NCBI RefSeq assembly: GCF_002242805.1
Contig: NZ_MCGQ01000020.1
Location: forward strand, 339,186 to 403,185
DNA from: Streptomyces diastatochromogenes
GTDB taxonomy: Bacteria > Actinomycetota > Actinomycetes > Streptomycetales > Streptomycetaceae
Direction of reading: 5' to 3'
Length of the DNA: 64,000 nt
Below the pieces are notes generated by a model that saw only the letters and a program-made list of their open reading frames with translations, was not told where the DNA came from and made no database searches. The translations under genes and the position numbers were made by a program. This document shows positions 33,366-41,833 of this stretch, piece after piece. Each line of letters begins with the position of its first letter. The stretch's first letter is position 1.

Positions 33366-33617
33366 TCAAGCGCCGCGACGGTGTTGTGAAGGACCGTCAT
33401 CCTCACCCTCGTCGTCGTCCTCATAGAGGTCGGCGTATCGAGAGTAAAGATCGTCCTCATCATCCTCATCGTCCTCGAACGGCTCGCCGTTCGGCGGCTG
33501 GCTCGAAGTCGATGCGCCCAGTTCATTGGCCAGACGCGAGAGGTCAGTCCCACCGCTGTTGTACTTCAGCTGGCGGGCGACCTTTGTCTGCTTGGCCTTG
33601 GCCCGGCCGCGCCCCAT
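33366..33617 (-). CDS. DUF3073 family small protein
   Basis: The protein is 83 aa, start ATG at 33615-33617 with an AGGGGGT ribosome site upstream on the minus strand. The basic N-terminus GRGRAKAKQTKVARQLKYNS followed by TDLSRLANELG is the DUF3073 signature. The C-terminal half is strongly acidic (runs of Glu/Asp with Tyr). The family is confined to actinobacteria and its function is unknown. The charge split suggests nucleic-acid or ribosome contact, which is a guess. The frame continues upstream but without family-like sequence. Confidence 0.88.
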   Translation of the reverse strand: MGRGRAKAKQTKVARQLKYNSGGTDLSRLANELGASTSSQPPNGEPFEDDEDDEDDLYSRYADLYEDDDEGEDDGPSQHRRGA

Positions 33618-33934
33618 GGCTCGACCCCCTCGGTGACGGGGCTTGACGGCCCCAGAGTCTGACACGCGTTCATGATCCGGAACGGACCCTCCGCAGAGAG
33701 GCCGGTCCGTAGGGCTTCCACGGTACCTGAGCCCGCGCCCATACGGTACGTCGCCCGCAGCACGCGCGTCTGCCCAGGACCCTCGAGGTGCCCTGTCCTC
33801 GCTGGTCAGTGGCGATTTTAACCACTTATCGGGGTACGACCCGCCGGTGGAAGTGAGAGTTCTCTCTAAGTTCCCGCCGGCGGGTACCGCTCACGCGTGC
33901 GATCGGACACCCGATCGCGTTCCCTCGGCTTCCG
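33618..33934. other. Non-coding gap upstream of the DUF3073 gene
   Basis: No gene is seen in this 317-bp gap between two minus-strand genes. It should hold the DUF3073 promoter. An inverted repeat ACCCGCCGG (33839-33847) and CCGGCGGGT (33877-33885) encloses a small GAGAG-tt-CTCTC dyad. The nearby stretch at 33815-33830 is AT-rich. Confidence 0.4.
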
Positions 33935-35029
33935 TCAGCGCGCCGAGCGGGCCTCGGCCATGCGCTGCTCGGCGATCCGGTCGGCCGCGGCGGCCGGCGG
34001 AATCCCGTCTTCCTTCGCACGTGCGAAGATGGCCAGCGTGGTGTCGAAGATCTTCGCGGCCTTCGCCTTGCACCGCTCGAAGTCGAACCCGTGCAGTTCG
34101 TCGGCCACCTGGATGACGCCACCGGCGTTCACCACGTAGTCCGGCGCGTAGAGGATCCCGCGGTCGGCGAGGTCCTTCTCCACGCCCGGGTGGGCGAGCT
34201 GGTTGTTGGCGGCACCGCACACCACGCGGGCGGTCAGCACCGGCACGGAGTCGTCGTTCAGGGCGCCGCCCAGGGCGCACGGGGCGTAGATGTCGAGGCC
34301 CTCGACACGGATGAGCGCGTCGGTGTCGGCGACCACCTGCACGGTCGGGTGCTGGTCGGAGATCCGTCCGACGGCCTCCCGGCGTACGTCCGTGATCACG
34401 ACCTCGGCGCCCTCGTCGAGCAGGTGCCGGACCAGGTGGTGGCCGACCTTGCCGACGCCGGCGATGCCGACCTTGCGGCCGCGCAGCGAGGGGTCGCCCC
34501 ACAGGTGCTGGGCGGAGGCGCGCATGCCCTGGTAGACGCCGAAGGCGGTGAGCACGGAGGAGTCGCCGGCGCCGCCGTTCTCGGGCGAGCGGCCGGTGGT
34601 CCAGCGGCACTCGCGGGCCACGACGTCCATGTCGGCGACGTACGTGCCGACGTCGCAGGCGGTGACGTAGCGCCCGCCGAGCGAGGCGACCATGCGGCCG
34701 TAGGCGAGCAGCAGCTCCTCGGTCTTGTCACGCTCCGGGTCGCCGATGATCACGGCCTTGCCGCCGCCGTGGTCCAGGCCGGCCATGGCGTTCTTGTACG
34801 ACATCCCGCGCGCGAGGTTGAGGGCGTCGGCGACGGCCTCGGCCTCGGTCGCGTACGGGTAGAAGCGCGTCCCGCCGAGGGCCGGGCCCAGGGCGGTGGA
34901 GTGGATGGCGATCACGGCCTTGAGACCGCTGGCGCGATCCTGGCAGAGCACGACCTGCTCATGGCCTCCCTGGTCCGAGTGGAACAGGGTGTGCAGGACA
35001 TCAGCGGGTGCGCCGGTTACGTCGGTCAC
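33935..35029 (-). CDS. vdh: Valine (branched-chain amino acid) dehydrogenase
   Basis: The protein is 364 aa, start ATG at 35027-35029. It belongs to the Glu/Leu/Phe/Val dehydrogenase family. The catalytic Lys is in NAMAGLDHGGGKAVIIGDP, and the sequences ALGPALGGTRFYPYATEAEAV and TACDVGTYVADMDVVA are typical of leucine/valine dehydrogenases. The NAD-binding Rossmann motif is VGIAGVGKVGHHLVRHL. It oxidatively deaminates valine to 2-oxoisovalerate, which in Streptomyces feeds branched-chain acyl-CoA precursors for fatty acids and polyketides. Valine rather than leucine specificity is assumed from the genus, where this gene near bldC is known as vdh. Confidence 0.93.
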   Translation of the reverse strand: MTDVTGAPADVLHTLFHSDQGGHEQVVLCQDRASGLKAVIAIHSTALGPALGGTRFYPYATEAEAVADALNLARGMSYKNAMAGLDHGGGKAVIIGDPERDKTEELLLAYGRMVASLGGRYVTACDVGTYVADMDVVARECRWTTGRSPENGGAGDSSVLTAFGVYQGMRASAQHLWGDPSLRGRKVGIAGVGKVGHHLVRHLLDEGAEVVITDVRREAVGRISDQHPTVQVVADTDALIRVEGLDIYAPCALGGALNDDSVPVLTARVVCGAANNQLAHPGVEKDLADRGILYAPDYVVNAGGVIQVADELHGFDFERCKAKAAKIFDTTLAIFARAKEDGIPPAAAADRIAEQRMAEARSAR

Positions 35030-35229
35030 TGTGGTGACTCCTGTGTAAATAGCGGCGAGTGGGGCTCAGCTCCCGTGCGGGTGGCGGGTGCTGTGGCATG
35101 AGCGTAGAGCCTGTGCCCACCAGCCATCCTCGCAGTGTTCAGGATCACTCTGCCTTGCCGCCGGCGCACGCATGACCATGGGACGATTTGCAGTGGTTTC
35201 GAGCCGGGTCCTATGGGGAGGGAGCAGGC

Positions 35230-36072
35230 GTGCCCAAGGTGTCCTCCGTGGTCGTCCCCTACGCCGCGTACCTGCGCGTCTACGAGCCGCTGGCCGCCTT
35301 CCCGGAGCCGGAGCGCACCCACTGGGCGCGCTACGCCCGACGCCCCGACCGCCCCTCCTACCAGGACGAACTGCGCCGTTCGCTGGCCGACTTGCTGCCC
35401 ACCCCACCGATCCCGGTGCCGGTGCACGAGAGCGGCGACGCCTTCGTGCTGGACGTCGACGGTGTCGTCTGCGTCTGCCCCTGGCGGACCCGGCTGCGCG
35501 GCTGGCAGGCCCTGGGCGACCTCGCCGAGGAGCTGCCCCCGTCGGTGCTGGACGCGGTGCTGCCGCCGCTGGTGCGCCACCAGGCCGCGCAGGACTACGA
35601 GCGCTGGCTCGCCCGCAACCCGGACGCCCGCCCCTGGATCCGCACGGCGACCTGGCAGGTCCCGCTGAACTGGTTCGTGCTGGTCTCCGACGACGAGCGC
35701 CGGTACGAGAAGCGGTCCGGCGAGGTGCCGCCGATGCTGCGCTACCGCACCCCGATGGTGCAGGCCCGGCGCCGGGTGGCCCGGGCGCTGCGCACGCTGA
35801 AGGACACCATCGAGGAGGGGCCGCTGATCGACGGCCTGGTGGACGTCGGGCGCTGGCTGGAGGAATTCCACCCGCGCTCGCTGGTGGAGCTGGACTACGG
35901 CGGCCTGGTGCACGCGCTGCCGGCCGGCGAGCTGGAGGGCGACCACTCGGCGGCGGACGTGGCCGAGGGCATCGAGGCGCTGCGCCGGGGGGACGGGACG
36001 GCCGCCGGGGAGGCCTACGGGCGGCTGGTGGAGCGGTGGCGGGCGGTACGGGACCGGCGCTCCGCGAACTGA
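35230..36072 (+). CDS. Conserved actinobacterial protein of unknown function
   Basis: The protein is 280 aa from the GTG at 35230, preceded by a GGGGAGGGAG ribosome site. The protein is soluble and Arg/Leu/Ala-rich, with no signal peptide or membrane span. Recognisable blocks are VVVPYAAYLRVYEPLAAFPEPER near the start, CVCPWRTRLRGWQALGDL, RTATWQVPLNWFVLVSDDER in the middle and MVQARRRVARALRTLKDTI towards the end, then a helical tail. I cannot assign a fold or activity. It is flanked by vdh and bldC, a conserved arrangement in the genus as I recall, which argues for a core rather than accessory role. Confidence 0.75.
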   Translation: MPKVSSVVVPYAAYLRVYEPLAAFPEPERTHWARYARRPDRPSYQDELRRSLADLLPTPPIPVPVHESGDAFVLDVDGVVCVCPWRTRLRGWQALGDLAEELPPSVLDAVLPPLVRHQAAQDYERWLARNPDARPWIRTATWQVPLNWFVLVSDDERRYEKRSGEVPPMLRYRTPMVQARRRVARALRTLKDTIEEGPLIDGLVDVGRWLEEFHPRSLVELDYGGLVHALPAGELEGDHSAADVAEGIEALRRGDGTAAGEAYGRLVERWRAVRDRRSAN

Positions 36073-36316
36073 GTGACGTAGGTCACGGCCCAAACCGCGC
36101 TGAACGACGTACGGTCTACGACACTTGACCACCTGACGGGATGTAGGTCCCGATCCGGGCTTTTGTCCCAAGGGTGACGGACGGCACTTACAGGAGTCTT
36201 GCCCTGTGTGCCGCCCCTCGTGCCAAAATAGGACAAGGAGTCCGGGGAGGGCTCCGTCCGTCCAACTATGCTCCACTGTGGGCGGAATCTCCGCATTGCT
36301 AGCTTTGGGGGGTCTG

Positions 36317-36457
36317 GTGCCTCCTGATCGTCCTGTGACTGATCGTCACAGTGGCGTGACTGTCCGCTATGGCATGGTCCATCGGCTTCCGTCGCTGATG
36401 AACACCTGGGAGGGCAATTCCATCGGTTTGGCCGACGCGGCTGGACAGATGGTGTAG
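36317..36457 (+). CDS. Possible upstream ORF (46 aa) in the bldC leader
   Basis: A GTG at 36317 with a G-rich stretch (TTGGGGGGTCTG) upstream opens a 46-codon frame ending at 36457, which starts MPPDRPVTDRHSGVTVRYG. Codon use has low GC3 and does not look strongly translated. It could be a regulatory upstream frame or non-coding leader. Confidence 0.3.
   Translation: MPPDRPVTDRHSGVTVRYGMVHRLPSLMNTWEGNSIGLADAAGQMV
36333..36351. promoter_or_regulatory. Perfect 7-5-7 dyad upstream of bldC
   Basis: CTGTGAC and GTCACAG flank TGATC. The arms resemble a CRP-type half site (GTGAC/GTCAC), but the spacing is one base longer than the classical CRP consensus. Confidence 0.45.
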
Positions 36458-36590
36458 TTGTAGTGCCGAGGACAAGCCGTTCGTCCTATAACCGACTCGA
36501 CTCGCGTCGTCCATTTCGGGCAACGCGGGTCAAGGTGCAGAATTTAGAGGAAAGAACCGAGAAGGTTCGGTTCTCCCGAGGAGGCCGCTC

Positions 36591-36797
36591 ATGACCGCTC
36601 GCACCCCTGATGCCGAGCCGCTGCTGACCCCGGCTGAGGTCGCCACGATGTTCCGCGTCGACCCCAAGACGGTCACGCGGTGGGCGAAGGCCGGCAAGCT
36701 CACGTCGATCCGTACGCTCGGCGGGCACCGCCGCTACCGCGAGGCCGAAGTCCGCGCTCTGCTCGCGGGCATCCCGCAGCAGCGCAGCGAGGCCTGA
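36591..36797 (+). CDS. bldC: Developmental regulator BldC (MerR-like DNA-binding protein)
   Basis: The protein is 68 aa from the ATG at 36591, with GAGGAG nine bases upstream. It is a bare winged-helix domain of the MerR type with no effector domain: LLTPAEVATMFRVDPKTVTRWAKAGKLTSIRTLGGHRRYREAEVRALL. The W-A-x-x-G-K-L and R-T-L-G-G-H-R-R-Y motifs are the helix-turn-helix and wing. BldC is known to bind arrays of direct repeats cooperatively and to hold Streptomyces in vegetative growth, delaying sporulation. It is transcribed alone, from a long leader, into a strong terminator at 36944-36983. Confidence 0.97.
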   Translation: MTARTPDAEPLLTPAEVATMFRVDPKTVTRWAKAGKLTSIRTLGGHRRYREAEVRALLAGIPQQRSEA

Positions 36798-36943
36798 ACA
36801 ACTGAATAACCGGGCAAACCGGCTGGTCCCCCACTGGTCGAGGCGCCCGAAACCCTAGCTCCAAGCGACGCGGGACCTGCCCCAACAGGGCCCACGCCCA
36901 AGCCGAAGAGAACGTTGTAGGCAGCGACACAGGGTGCGTCGTA

Positions 36944-36983
36944 GATCGCGCTGGACTCCGCCGGGTCCAGCGCGATCTTTTTT
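36944..36983 (+). terminator. Intrinsic terminator downstream of bldC
   Basis: A 13-bp perfect stem (36944-36956 with 36965-36977) and eight-base loop are followed directly by six T residues. This is an unusually classical terminator for this GC-rich genome. Confidence 0.95.
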
Positions 36984-37207
36984 GTGCGCTGGTCGTGGGC
37001 GTGTCGGGGTCGCTGTGAGCGGCCTTGTCGGAGTCTGGGGAGGGCTGTCGGAACTTCTGTGCACGGCCCCTGAGGCGGGTGCAATTGCACATATTAAATT
37101 GACCAGTTGTAGGAGGGGGGTAAGTTCCGCCGTTTCAAAAAGTCGCGCGGTGACTCCCGTCACACGCCAGGGATCTTGTTGCCTCTGGCGCGAGTGCGGT
37201 AGTGGAA
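36984..37207. other. Non-coding gap between bldC and a small minus-strand gene
   Basis: With the bldC 3' UTR and terminator, the gene-free stretch runs from 36798 to 37207. I see no gene in it. Positions 37080-37140 are relatively AT-rich (CACATATTAAATTGACC), which could be a promoter, but no matching gene follows on the plus strand. Confidence 0.4.
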
Positions 37208-37405
37208 CTACCTCTTCCAGTGTGCAGGACTTTCGTCCTCCAGGGTCTCTTCGCTCGCGTCCTGGGAGCGTGGGCCGGCGGCCATCGCCAGCCGCAGCAG
37301 GTGATGACAGATCGGGCAGTGGCGGGTGAGGTGCCGGTAGGACGACGCGGCCGCCAGATGCGCCCTCAGCAGCGCCCGCGTCTCGTGCCTGGCCGATGCC
37401 GCCAT
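37208..37405 (-). CDS. DUF6274-like small protein
   Basis: The protein is 65 aa, start ATG at 37403-37405. The sequence contains ETRALLRAHLAAASSYRHLT and RHCPICHHLLRLAMA, with a single C-x-x-C pair followed by His that might bind a metal. It resembles the DUF6274 proteins that I recall beside bldC in Streptomyces. A longer upstream frame exists but is Pro-rich and unlike the core. The function is unknown. Confidence 0.65.
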   Translation of the reverse strand: MAASARHETRALLRAHLAAASSYRHLTRHCPICHHLLRLAMAAGPRSQDASEETLEDESPAHWKR

Positions 37406-37511
37406 ACGCCACCTCCAGGGGCCGCACAGGGGGGCGGGCCCTGGTTTCTGGGTACCGGCGGAATGTGACGTCGTCAAGGGCGCCGACGGCTGCGGCGGGC
37501 TGCGCACAACA

Positions 37512-37543
37512 AGCGAAGGGCCCCCTTCCGGGGGCCCTTCGCT
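37512..37543. terminator. Hairpin beside the truncated tRNA-Asp fragment
   Basis: A perfect 14-bp stem (37512-37525 with 37530-37543) closes a TTCC loop. It adjoins a fragment of the tRNA-Asp 3' end, in the same order as the real tRNA and its own terminator. Confidence 0.85.
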
Positions 37544-37546
37544 CTA

Positions 37547-37566
37547 TGCGGTCCTGACGGGATTTG
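37547..37566 (-). pseudogene. Fragment of the 3' end of tRNA-Asp
   Basis: Twenty bases, TGCGGTCCTGACGGGATTTG, are identical to the 3' end of the intact tRNA-Asp at 37658-37677. The flanking CCTTCG(C/T)TCTA is also shared. The rest of the tRNA is missing. This looks like a displaced attachment-site remnant or an unequal-duplication scar. Confidence 0.75.
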
Positions 37567-37615
37567 CTGCATCGATTGCGGCTCCGCCGCGGGCGCGGCC
37601 TCCGCGTGGCAAGTA

Positions 37616-37650
37616 GAAGGACCCCCATCCGGTGAGGATGAGGGTCCTTC
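37616..37650 (-). terminator. Terminator of tRNA-Asp copy 1
   Basis: A 15-bp stem with one mismatch (37616-37630 with 37636-37650) lies directly past the tRNA 3' end in the direction of its transcription. Confidence 0.8.
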
Positions 37651-37659
37651 GTTCTATTG

Positions 37660-37734
37660 CGGTCCTGACGGGATTTGAACCCGCGGCCTCCACCTTGACA
37701 GGGTGGCGAGCACTCCAAACTGCTCCACAGGACC
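37660..37734 (-). tRNA. tRNA-Asp (anticodon GTC), copy 1
   Basis: Acceptor GGTCCTG pairs with CAGGACC and the discriminator is G. The anticodon loop CTGTCAA between CCACC-type arms gives GTC, and the T-loop TTCAAAT is canonical. No full CCA is encoded. It is identical to the copy at 42364-42438. Confidence 0.95.
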
Positions 37735-37830
37735 AGGTTTCGCGGCGCTCGGCTTGCTGCGTTGCGCTGCGAGAAGGACTGTACAGGAGGGTGCGGGTCC
37801 TGGTCGAACTCACCCTCCGTACGTGCGCGG

Positions 37831-40800
37831 TTACGGGACGGCCGCGTCGATCGCCTTCACGATCCGCTTGTCGGAGATGGGGTACGCCGTGCCCAGCGCG
37901 TGGGCGAAATAGCTGACCCGAAGCTCCTCCAGCATCCAGCGGATGTCCAGCACCTGCTGCGGCACCGGCCGGCCCTTCGGGAGCTGTTCCAGCAGCCAGG
38001 CGTACTCGTCCTGCATCTCGTGGACCTTCTCCATGCGCGTGGTGTCCCGCTGGACGCCCGTCGGCATCTGCTGCAGACGCCGGTCCGCGGCCACCAGATA
38101 GCGCATGAGGTCGGGCAGCCGGCGTATCCCCGCCCAGGTCACGAAACCGGGCTTCACAAGGGCGTCCAGCTGCTTGCGGACGTCCGTCAGGTTTGCCAGC
38201 AGGACGGGGCTGCGTACGCCCTTCAGACGGCGCTCACAGGCCTGCCAGGCGGCCAGCACCTGCTGGACCTGAGTGACCGTACGGACCGTCGTGTCCACGA
38301 TCTCCGCGCGCACCTTGTCGTACAGCTTCCGGTACGACTCCTCGTCCCACACCGGCCCGCCGAAGTCCGCGATCAGCTTGTCGGCCGCGGCCATCGCGCA
38401 GTCGTCGAAGAGGGCCTGGATCGAGCCGTGCGGGTTGGCGGAGAGCGCCAGCTTCTGGGCGTTGGTCAGCTTCTCGGACGCGAACTTCGCCGGGTTCACC
38501 GGGATGTTGCGCAGGATCAGGCGCCGGGTGCCCTTCCACATGGCCTCCGCCTGCTCCGCCTCGGTGTCGAAGAGACGGACCGAGACCGTGTCGCCGTCGT
38601 CCACCAGCGCCGGGTACGCCTTCACGGGCTGCCCGGCCCGGCGGGTCTCGAAGACCCGGGTGAGCGTGCCGATCGTCCAGTCGGTCAGACCCTTGCGCTC
38701 CAGGGACTCGCCGCCCTCGCGGGAGGCGGTCGCGGCCGCCGCCTGGGACAGGGCCTGGCGCGCCTTCGGCTTCAGCTGGAGCTTCAGCGCCTCCAGGTCC
38801 TTGTCCTCGGCCAGCTTCCGGCGCCGTTCGTCGACGATCCGGAAGGTGATCTTGAGGTGGTCGGGGACCCTCGACCAGTCGAAGTCCTCCGCTTCGAAGG
38901 GCACACCGACCATGCGCTTCAGCTCGCGGGCCATCGTCACGGTCAACGGCTCCTGGAGGGGCACTGCCTTCTCCAGGAACGCCTTCGCGTAGTTCGGCGC
39001 GGGCACGTAGTGGCGGCGGATCGGCTTCGGGAGGGAGCGGATCAGCTCCGTCACGACCTCCTCGCGCAGGCCCGGGATCTGCCAGTCGAAGCCCTCGTCG
39101 GTGACCTGGTTGAGCACCTGGAGCGGGACGTGGACGGTCACGCCGTCGGCGTCCGCGCCGGGCTCGAACTGGTACGTGACACGGAACTTCAGCGGCCCCT
39201 GACGCCAGTTGTCCGGATAGTCGGCCTTGGTGACCGCCTCCGCCGACTCCCGGATGAGCATCTCCCGCTCGAAGTCCAGGAACTCGGGCTGCTCGTTCCG
39301 CTTCCGCTTCCACCAGGAGTCGAAATGGGCGCCGGAGACGACGTGTTCGGGCACCCGGGCGTCGTAGAAGTCGAAGAGGGTCTCGTCGTCCACCACGATG
39401 TCCCGGCGCCGCGCCCGGTGCTCCAACTCCTCGACCTCGCTGAGGAGTCTGCGGTTGTCGGCGAAGAACTTGTGGTGCGTGCGCCAGTCGCCCTCGACGA
39501 GCGCGTTGCGGATGAACAGCTCCCGGGAGACCTCGGGGTCGATCCGGCCGTAGTTCACCTTCCGCTGGGCGACGATCGGGACGCCGTACAGCGTGACCTT
39601 CTCGTACGCCATCACGGCCGCCTGGTCCTTCTCCCAGTGCGGTTCGCTGTACGTCCGCTTCAGGAGGTGCTCGGCGAGCGGTTCGACCCACTCCGGCTCG
39701 ATCTTCGCGTTGACCCGGGCCCACAGGCGGGACGTCTCCACCAGCTCGGCGGACATCACGAAGCGGGGCTGCTTCCGGAACAGCGCCGAGCCCGGGAAGA
39801 TCGCGAACTTGGCGTTGCGCGCGCCCAGGTACTCGTTCTTGTTGCCGTCCTTCACGTCCTTCATCCCGATGTGGGAGAGGAGGCCGGCGAGGAGGGAGAC
39901 ATGGACGCGGTCGGCGGGGGCGTCCTCTTCGGCGAGGTGGATGCCCATCTGCTTGGCCACCGTGCGCAGCTGGGTGTAGATGTCCTGCCATTCGCGGATG
40001 CGCAGGAAGTTCAGGTACTCCTGCTTGCACATCCGGCGGAAGGAGCTGGACCCCCGCTCCTTCTGCTGCTCGCGGACGTACCGCCACAGGTTCAGGTAGG
40101 CGAGGAAGTCGCTGGTCTCGTCCTTGAAGCGGGCGTGCTGCTGGTCCGCCTGGGCCTGTTTGTCGGCCGGGCGCTCGCGCGGGTCCTGGATGGACAGCGC
40201 GGCCGCGATGACCATGACCTCGCGGACACAGCCGTTCTTGTCGGCCTCCAGGACCATGCGGGCCAGGCGCGGGTCGACGGGCAGCTGGGCGAGCTTGCGG
40301 CCGGTGTCGGTCAGGCGCTTGCGCGGGTCCTTCTGCTCGGGGTCCAGCGCGTGCAGCTCCTGCAGCAGCTGGACGCCGTCGCGGATGTTGCGGTGGTCCG
40401 GCGGGTCGATGAAGGGGAACTTCTCGATGTCGCCGAGGCCGGCCGCGGTCATCTGGAGGATGACGGAGGCGAGGTTCGTCCGCAGGATCTCGGCGTCCGT
40501 GAACTCCGGGCGGGCGAGGAAGTCGTCCTCGGCGTACAGCCGGATGCAGATGCCGTCGGAGGTACGGCCGCAGCGGCCCTTGCGCTGGTTGGCGCTGGCC
40601 TGGGAGATCGGCTCGATGGGCAGCCGCTGGACCTTGGTGCGGTGGCTGTAGCGGCTGATCCGGGCGAAGCCGGGGTCGATGACGTACTTGATGCCGGGGA
40701 CGGTGAGGGAGGTCTCGGCGACGTTGGTCGCCAGAACGATCCTGCGCCCGGTGTGCGGCTGGAAGACGCGGTGCTGCTCGGCGTGGGAGAGACGGGCGTA

Positions 40801-41775
40801 GAGCGGCAGGATCTCGGTGAAGCGGTACTGCTTCCTGGTCAGCGCGTCCGCCGTGTCCCGGATCTCCCGCTCGCCGGAGAGGAAGACGAGGATGTCGCCC
40901 TTGCCCTCCCCCATCAGCTCCTCGACGGCGTCGGTGATCGCGGTGATCTGGTCCCGGTCGGCGTCCTCGGAGTCCTCTTCGAGGAGCGGCCGGTAGCGGA
41001 CCTCGACGGGATAGGTGCGGCCGCTGACCTCGATGATCGGGGCGTCGCCGAAATGCCGGGAGAAGCGTTCGGGGTCGATGGTGGCCGAGGTGATGACGAC
41101 CTTCAGGTCGGGCCGCTTCGGCAGCAGCTGCGCCAGGTAGCCCAGCAGGAAGTCGATGTTGAGGGACCGCTCGTGGGCCTCGTCGATGATGATCGTGTCG
41201 TAGGCGCGCAGCTCGCGGTCGGTCTGGATCTCGGCGAGCAGGATGCCGTCCGTCATCAGCTTGACGAAGGTGGCGTCCGGGTTCACCTGGTCGGTGAAGC
41301 GGACCTTCCAGCCGACGGCTTCGCCGAGGGGGGTGCTCAGCTCCTCGGCCACCCGCTCGGCGACGGTCCGGGCGGCGATACGGCGGGGCTGGGTGTGCCC
41401 GATCATGCCGCGGACGCCGCGTCCCAGCTCCATACAGATCTTGGGGATCTGCGTGGTCTTACCGGACCCGGTCTCGCCGGCGACGATGACGACCTGGTGA
41501 TCGCGGATGGCCTCGGCGATCAGGTCCTTCTTCTGGCTGACGGGGAGCTGCTCGGGGTAGCTGACGGCGGGCACACGGGTGCGCCGCTCGTCCATCCGGG
41601 CCGCGGCCTTGGCGATCTCGGCCTCGATCTCGGCGAGGACGGCGGCGCGGGCCTCCGGCTTACGGATCTTGCGCGCGCCCTCGAGCCGCCGGCCGAGGCG
41701 GTGCGCTTCGCGCAGCGACAGCTCGGTCAGGCGGGGGGCGAGGGTGCCGAGGGCGGGGGCTGGGTGCGTAGACAT
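37831..41775 (-). CDS. hrpA: ATP-dependent RNA helicase HrpA
   Basis: The protein is 1,314 aa, start ATG at 41773-41775. It is a DEAH-box helicase: Walker A VIVAGETGSGKTTQIPKI, TQPRRIAA, the DEAH box in TIIIDEAHERSLN, motif III TSATIDPERF, and motif VI QRKGRCGRTSDG. The helicase-associated and OB-fold domains follow, then the long HrpA-specific C-terminal region of about 600 residues. The length matches full HrpA. HrpA acts in mRNA processing and in rescue of collided ribosomes in E. coli; the actinobacterial role is presumed similar. It lies between two identical tRNA-Asp genes. Confidence 0.95.
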   Translation of the reverse strand: MSTHPAPALGTLAPRLTELSLREAHRLGRRLEGARKIRKPEARAAVLAEIEAEIAKAAARMDERRTRVPAVSYPEQLPVSQKKDLIAEAIRDHQVVIVAGETGSGKTTQIPKICMELGRGVRGMIGHTQPRRIAARTVAERVAEELSTPLGEAVGWKVRFTDQVNPDATFVKLMTDGILLAEIQTDRELRAYDTIIIDEAHERSLNIDFLLGYLAQLLPKRPDLKVVITSATIDPERFSRHFGDAPIIEVSGRTYPVEVRYRPLLEEDSEDADRDQITAITDAVEELMGEGKGDILVFLSGEREIRDTADALTRKQYRFTEILPLYARLSHAEQHRVFQPHTGRRIVLATNVAETSLTVPGIKYVIDPGFARISRYSHRTKVQRLPIEPISQASANQRKGRCGRTSDGICIRLYAEDDFLARPEFTDAEILRTNLASVILQMTAAGLGDIEKFPFIDPPDHRNIRDGVQLLQELHALDPEQKDPRKRLTDTGRKLAQLPVDPRLARMVLEADKNGCVREVMVIAAALSIQDPRERPADKQAQADQQHARFKDETSDFLAYLNLWRYVREQQKERGSSSFRRMCKQEYLNFLRIREWQDIYTQLRTVAKQMGIHLAEEDAPADRVHVSLLAGLLSHIGMKDVKDGNKNEYLGARNAKFAIFPGSALFRKQPRFVMSAELVETSRLWARVNAKIEPEWVEPLAEHLLKRTYSEPHWEKDQAAVMAYEKVTLYGVPIVAQRKVNYGRIDPEVSRELFIRNALVEGDWRTHHKFFADNRRLLSEVEELEHRARRRDIVVDDETLFDFYDARVPEHVVSGAHFDSWWKRKRNEQPEFLDFEREMLIRESAEAVTKADYPDNWRQGPLKFRVTYQFEPGADADGVTVHVPLQVLNQVTDEGFDWQIPGLREEVVTELIRSLPKPIRRHYVPAPNYAKAFLEKAVPLQEPLTVTMARELKRMVGVPFEAEDFDWSRVPDHLKITFRIVDERRRKLAEDKDLEALKLQLKPKARQALSQAAAATASREGGESLERKGLTDWTIGTLTRVFETRRAGQPVKAYPALVDDGDTVSVRLFDTEAEQAEAMWKGTRRLILRNIPVNPAKFASEKLTNAQKLALSANPHGSIQALFDDCAMAAADKLIADFGGPVWDEESYRKLYDKVRAEIVDTTVRTVTQVQQVLAAWQACERRLKGVRSPVLLANLTDVRKQLDALVKPGFVTWAGIRRLPDLMRYLVAADRRLQQMPTGVQRDTTRMEKVHEMQDEYAWLLEQLPKGRPVPQQVLDIRWMLEELRVSYFAHALGTAYPISDKRIVKAIDAAVP

Positions 41776-41833
41776 ACGCGATCCAGGATCTCACCTCGGG
41801 GAAATCACTGGCGAACGATTTGCGCGGGGGCGC

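Larger units (their letters stand above)
36073..36590 (+). promoter_or_regulatory. Long bldC leader and promoter region
   Basis: This 518-bp gap precedes bldC. It is less GC-rich than its flanks, and the segment 36330-36590 is the most AT-rich. TATAAC at 36487-36492 could be a -10 box. The ribosome site GAGGAG lies just before the bldC ATG (36578-36590). It also holds a perfect dyad at 36333-36351 and a possible 46-aa frame. Confidence 0.5.

Noticed and set aside
35088..36128. A 346-codon frame overlapping the 35230-36072 gene in another frame
   Set aside because: The translation is Arg/Pro/Ala-rich, typical of off-frame reading, whereas the 35230 frame has a good ribosome site and normal composition.
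36934..37329. A plus-strand frame downstream of bldC
   Set aside because: It begins inside the bldC terminator, has no ribosome site and random composition, and overlaps the better-supported minus-strand DUF6274-like gene.
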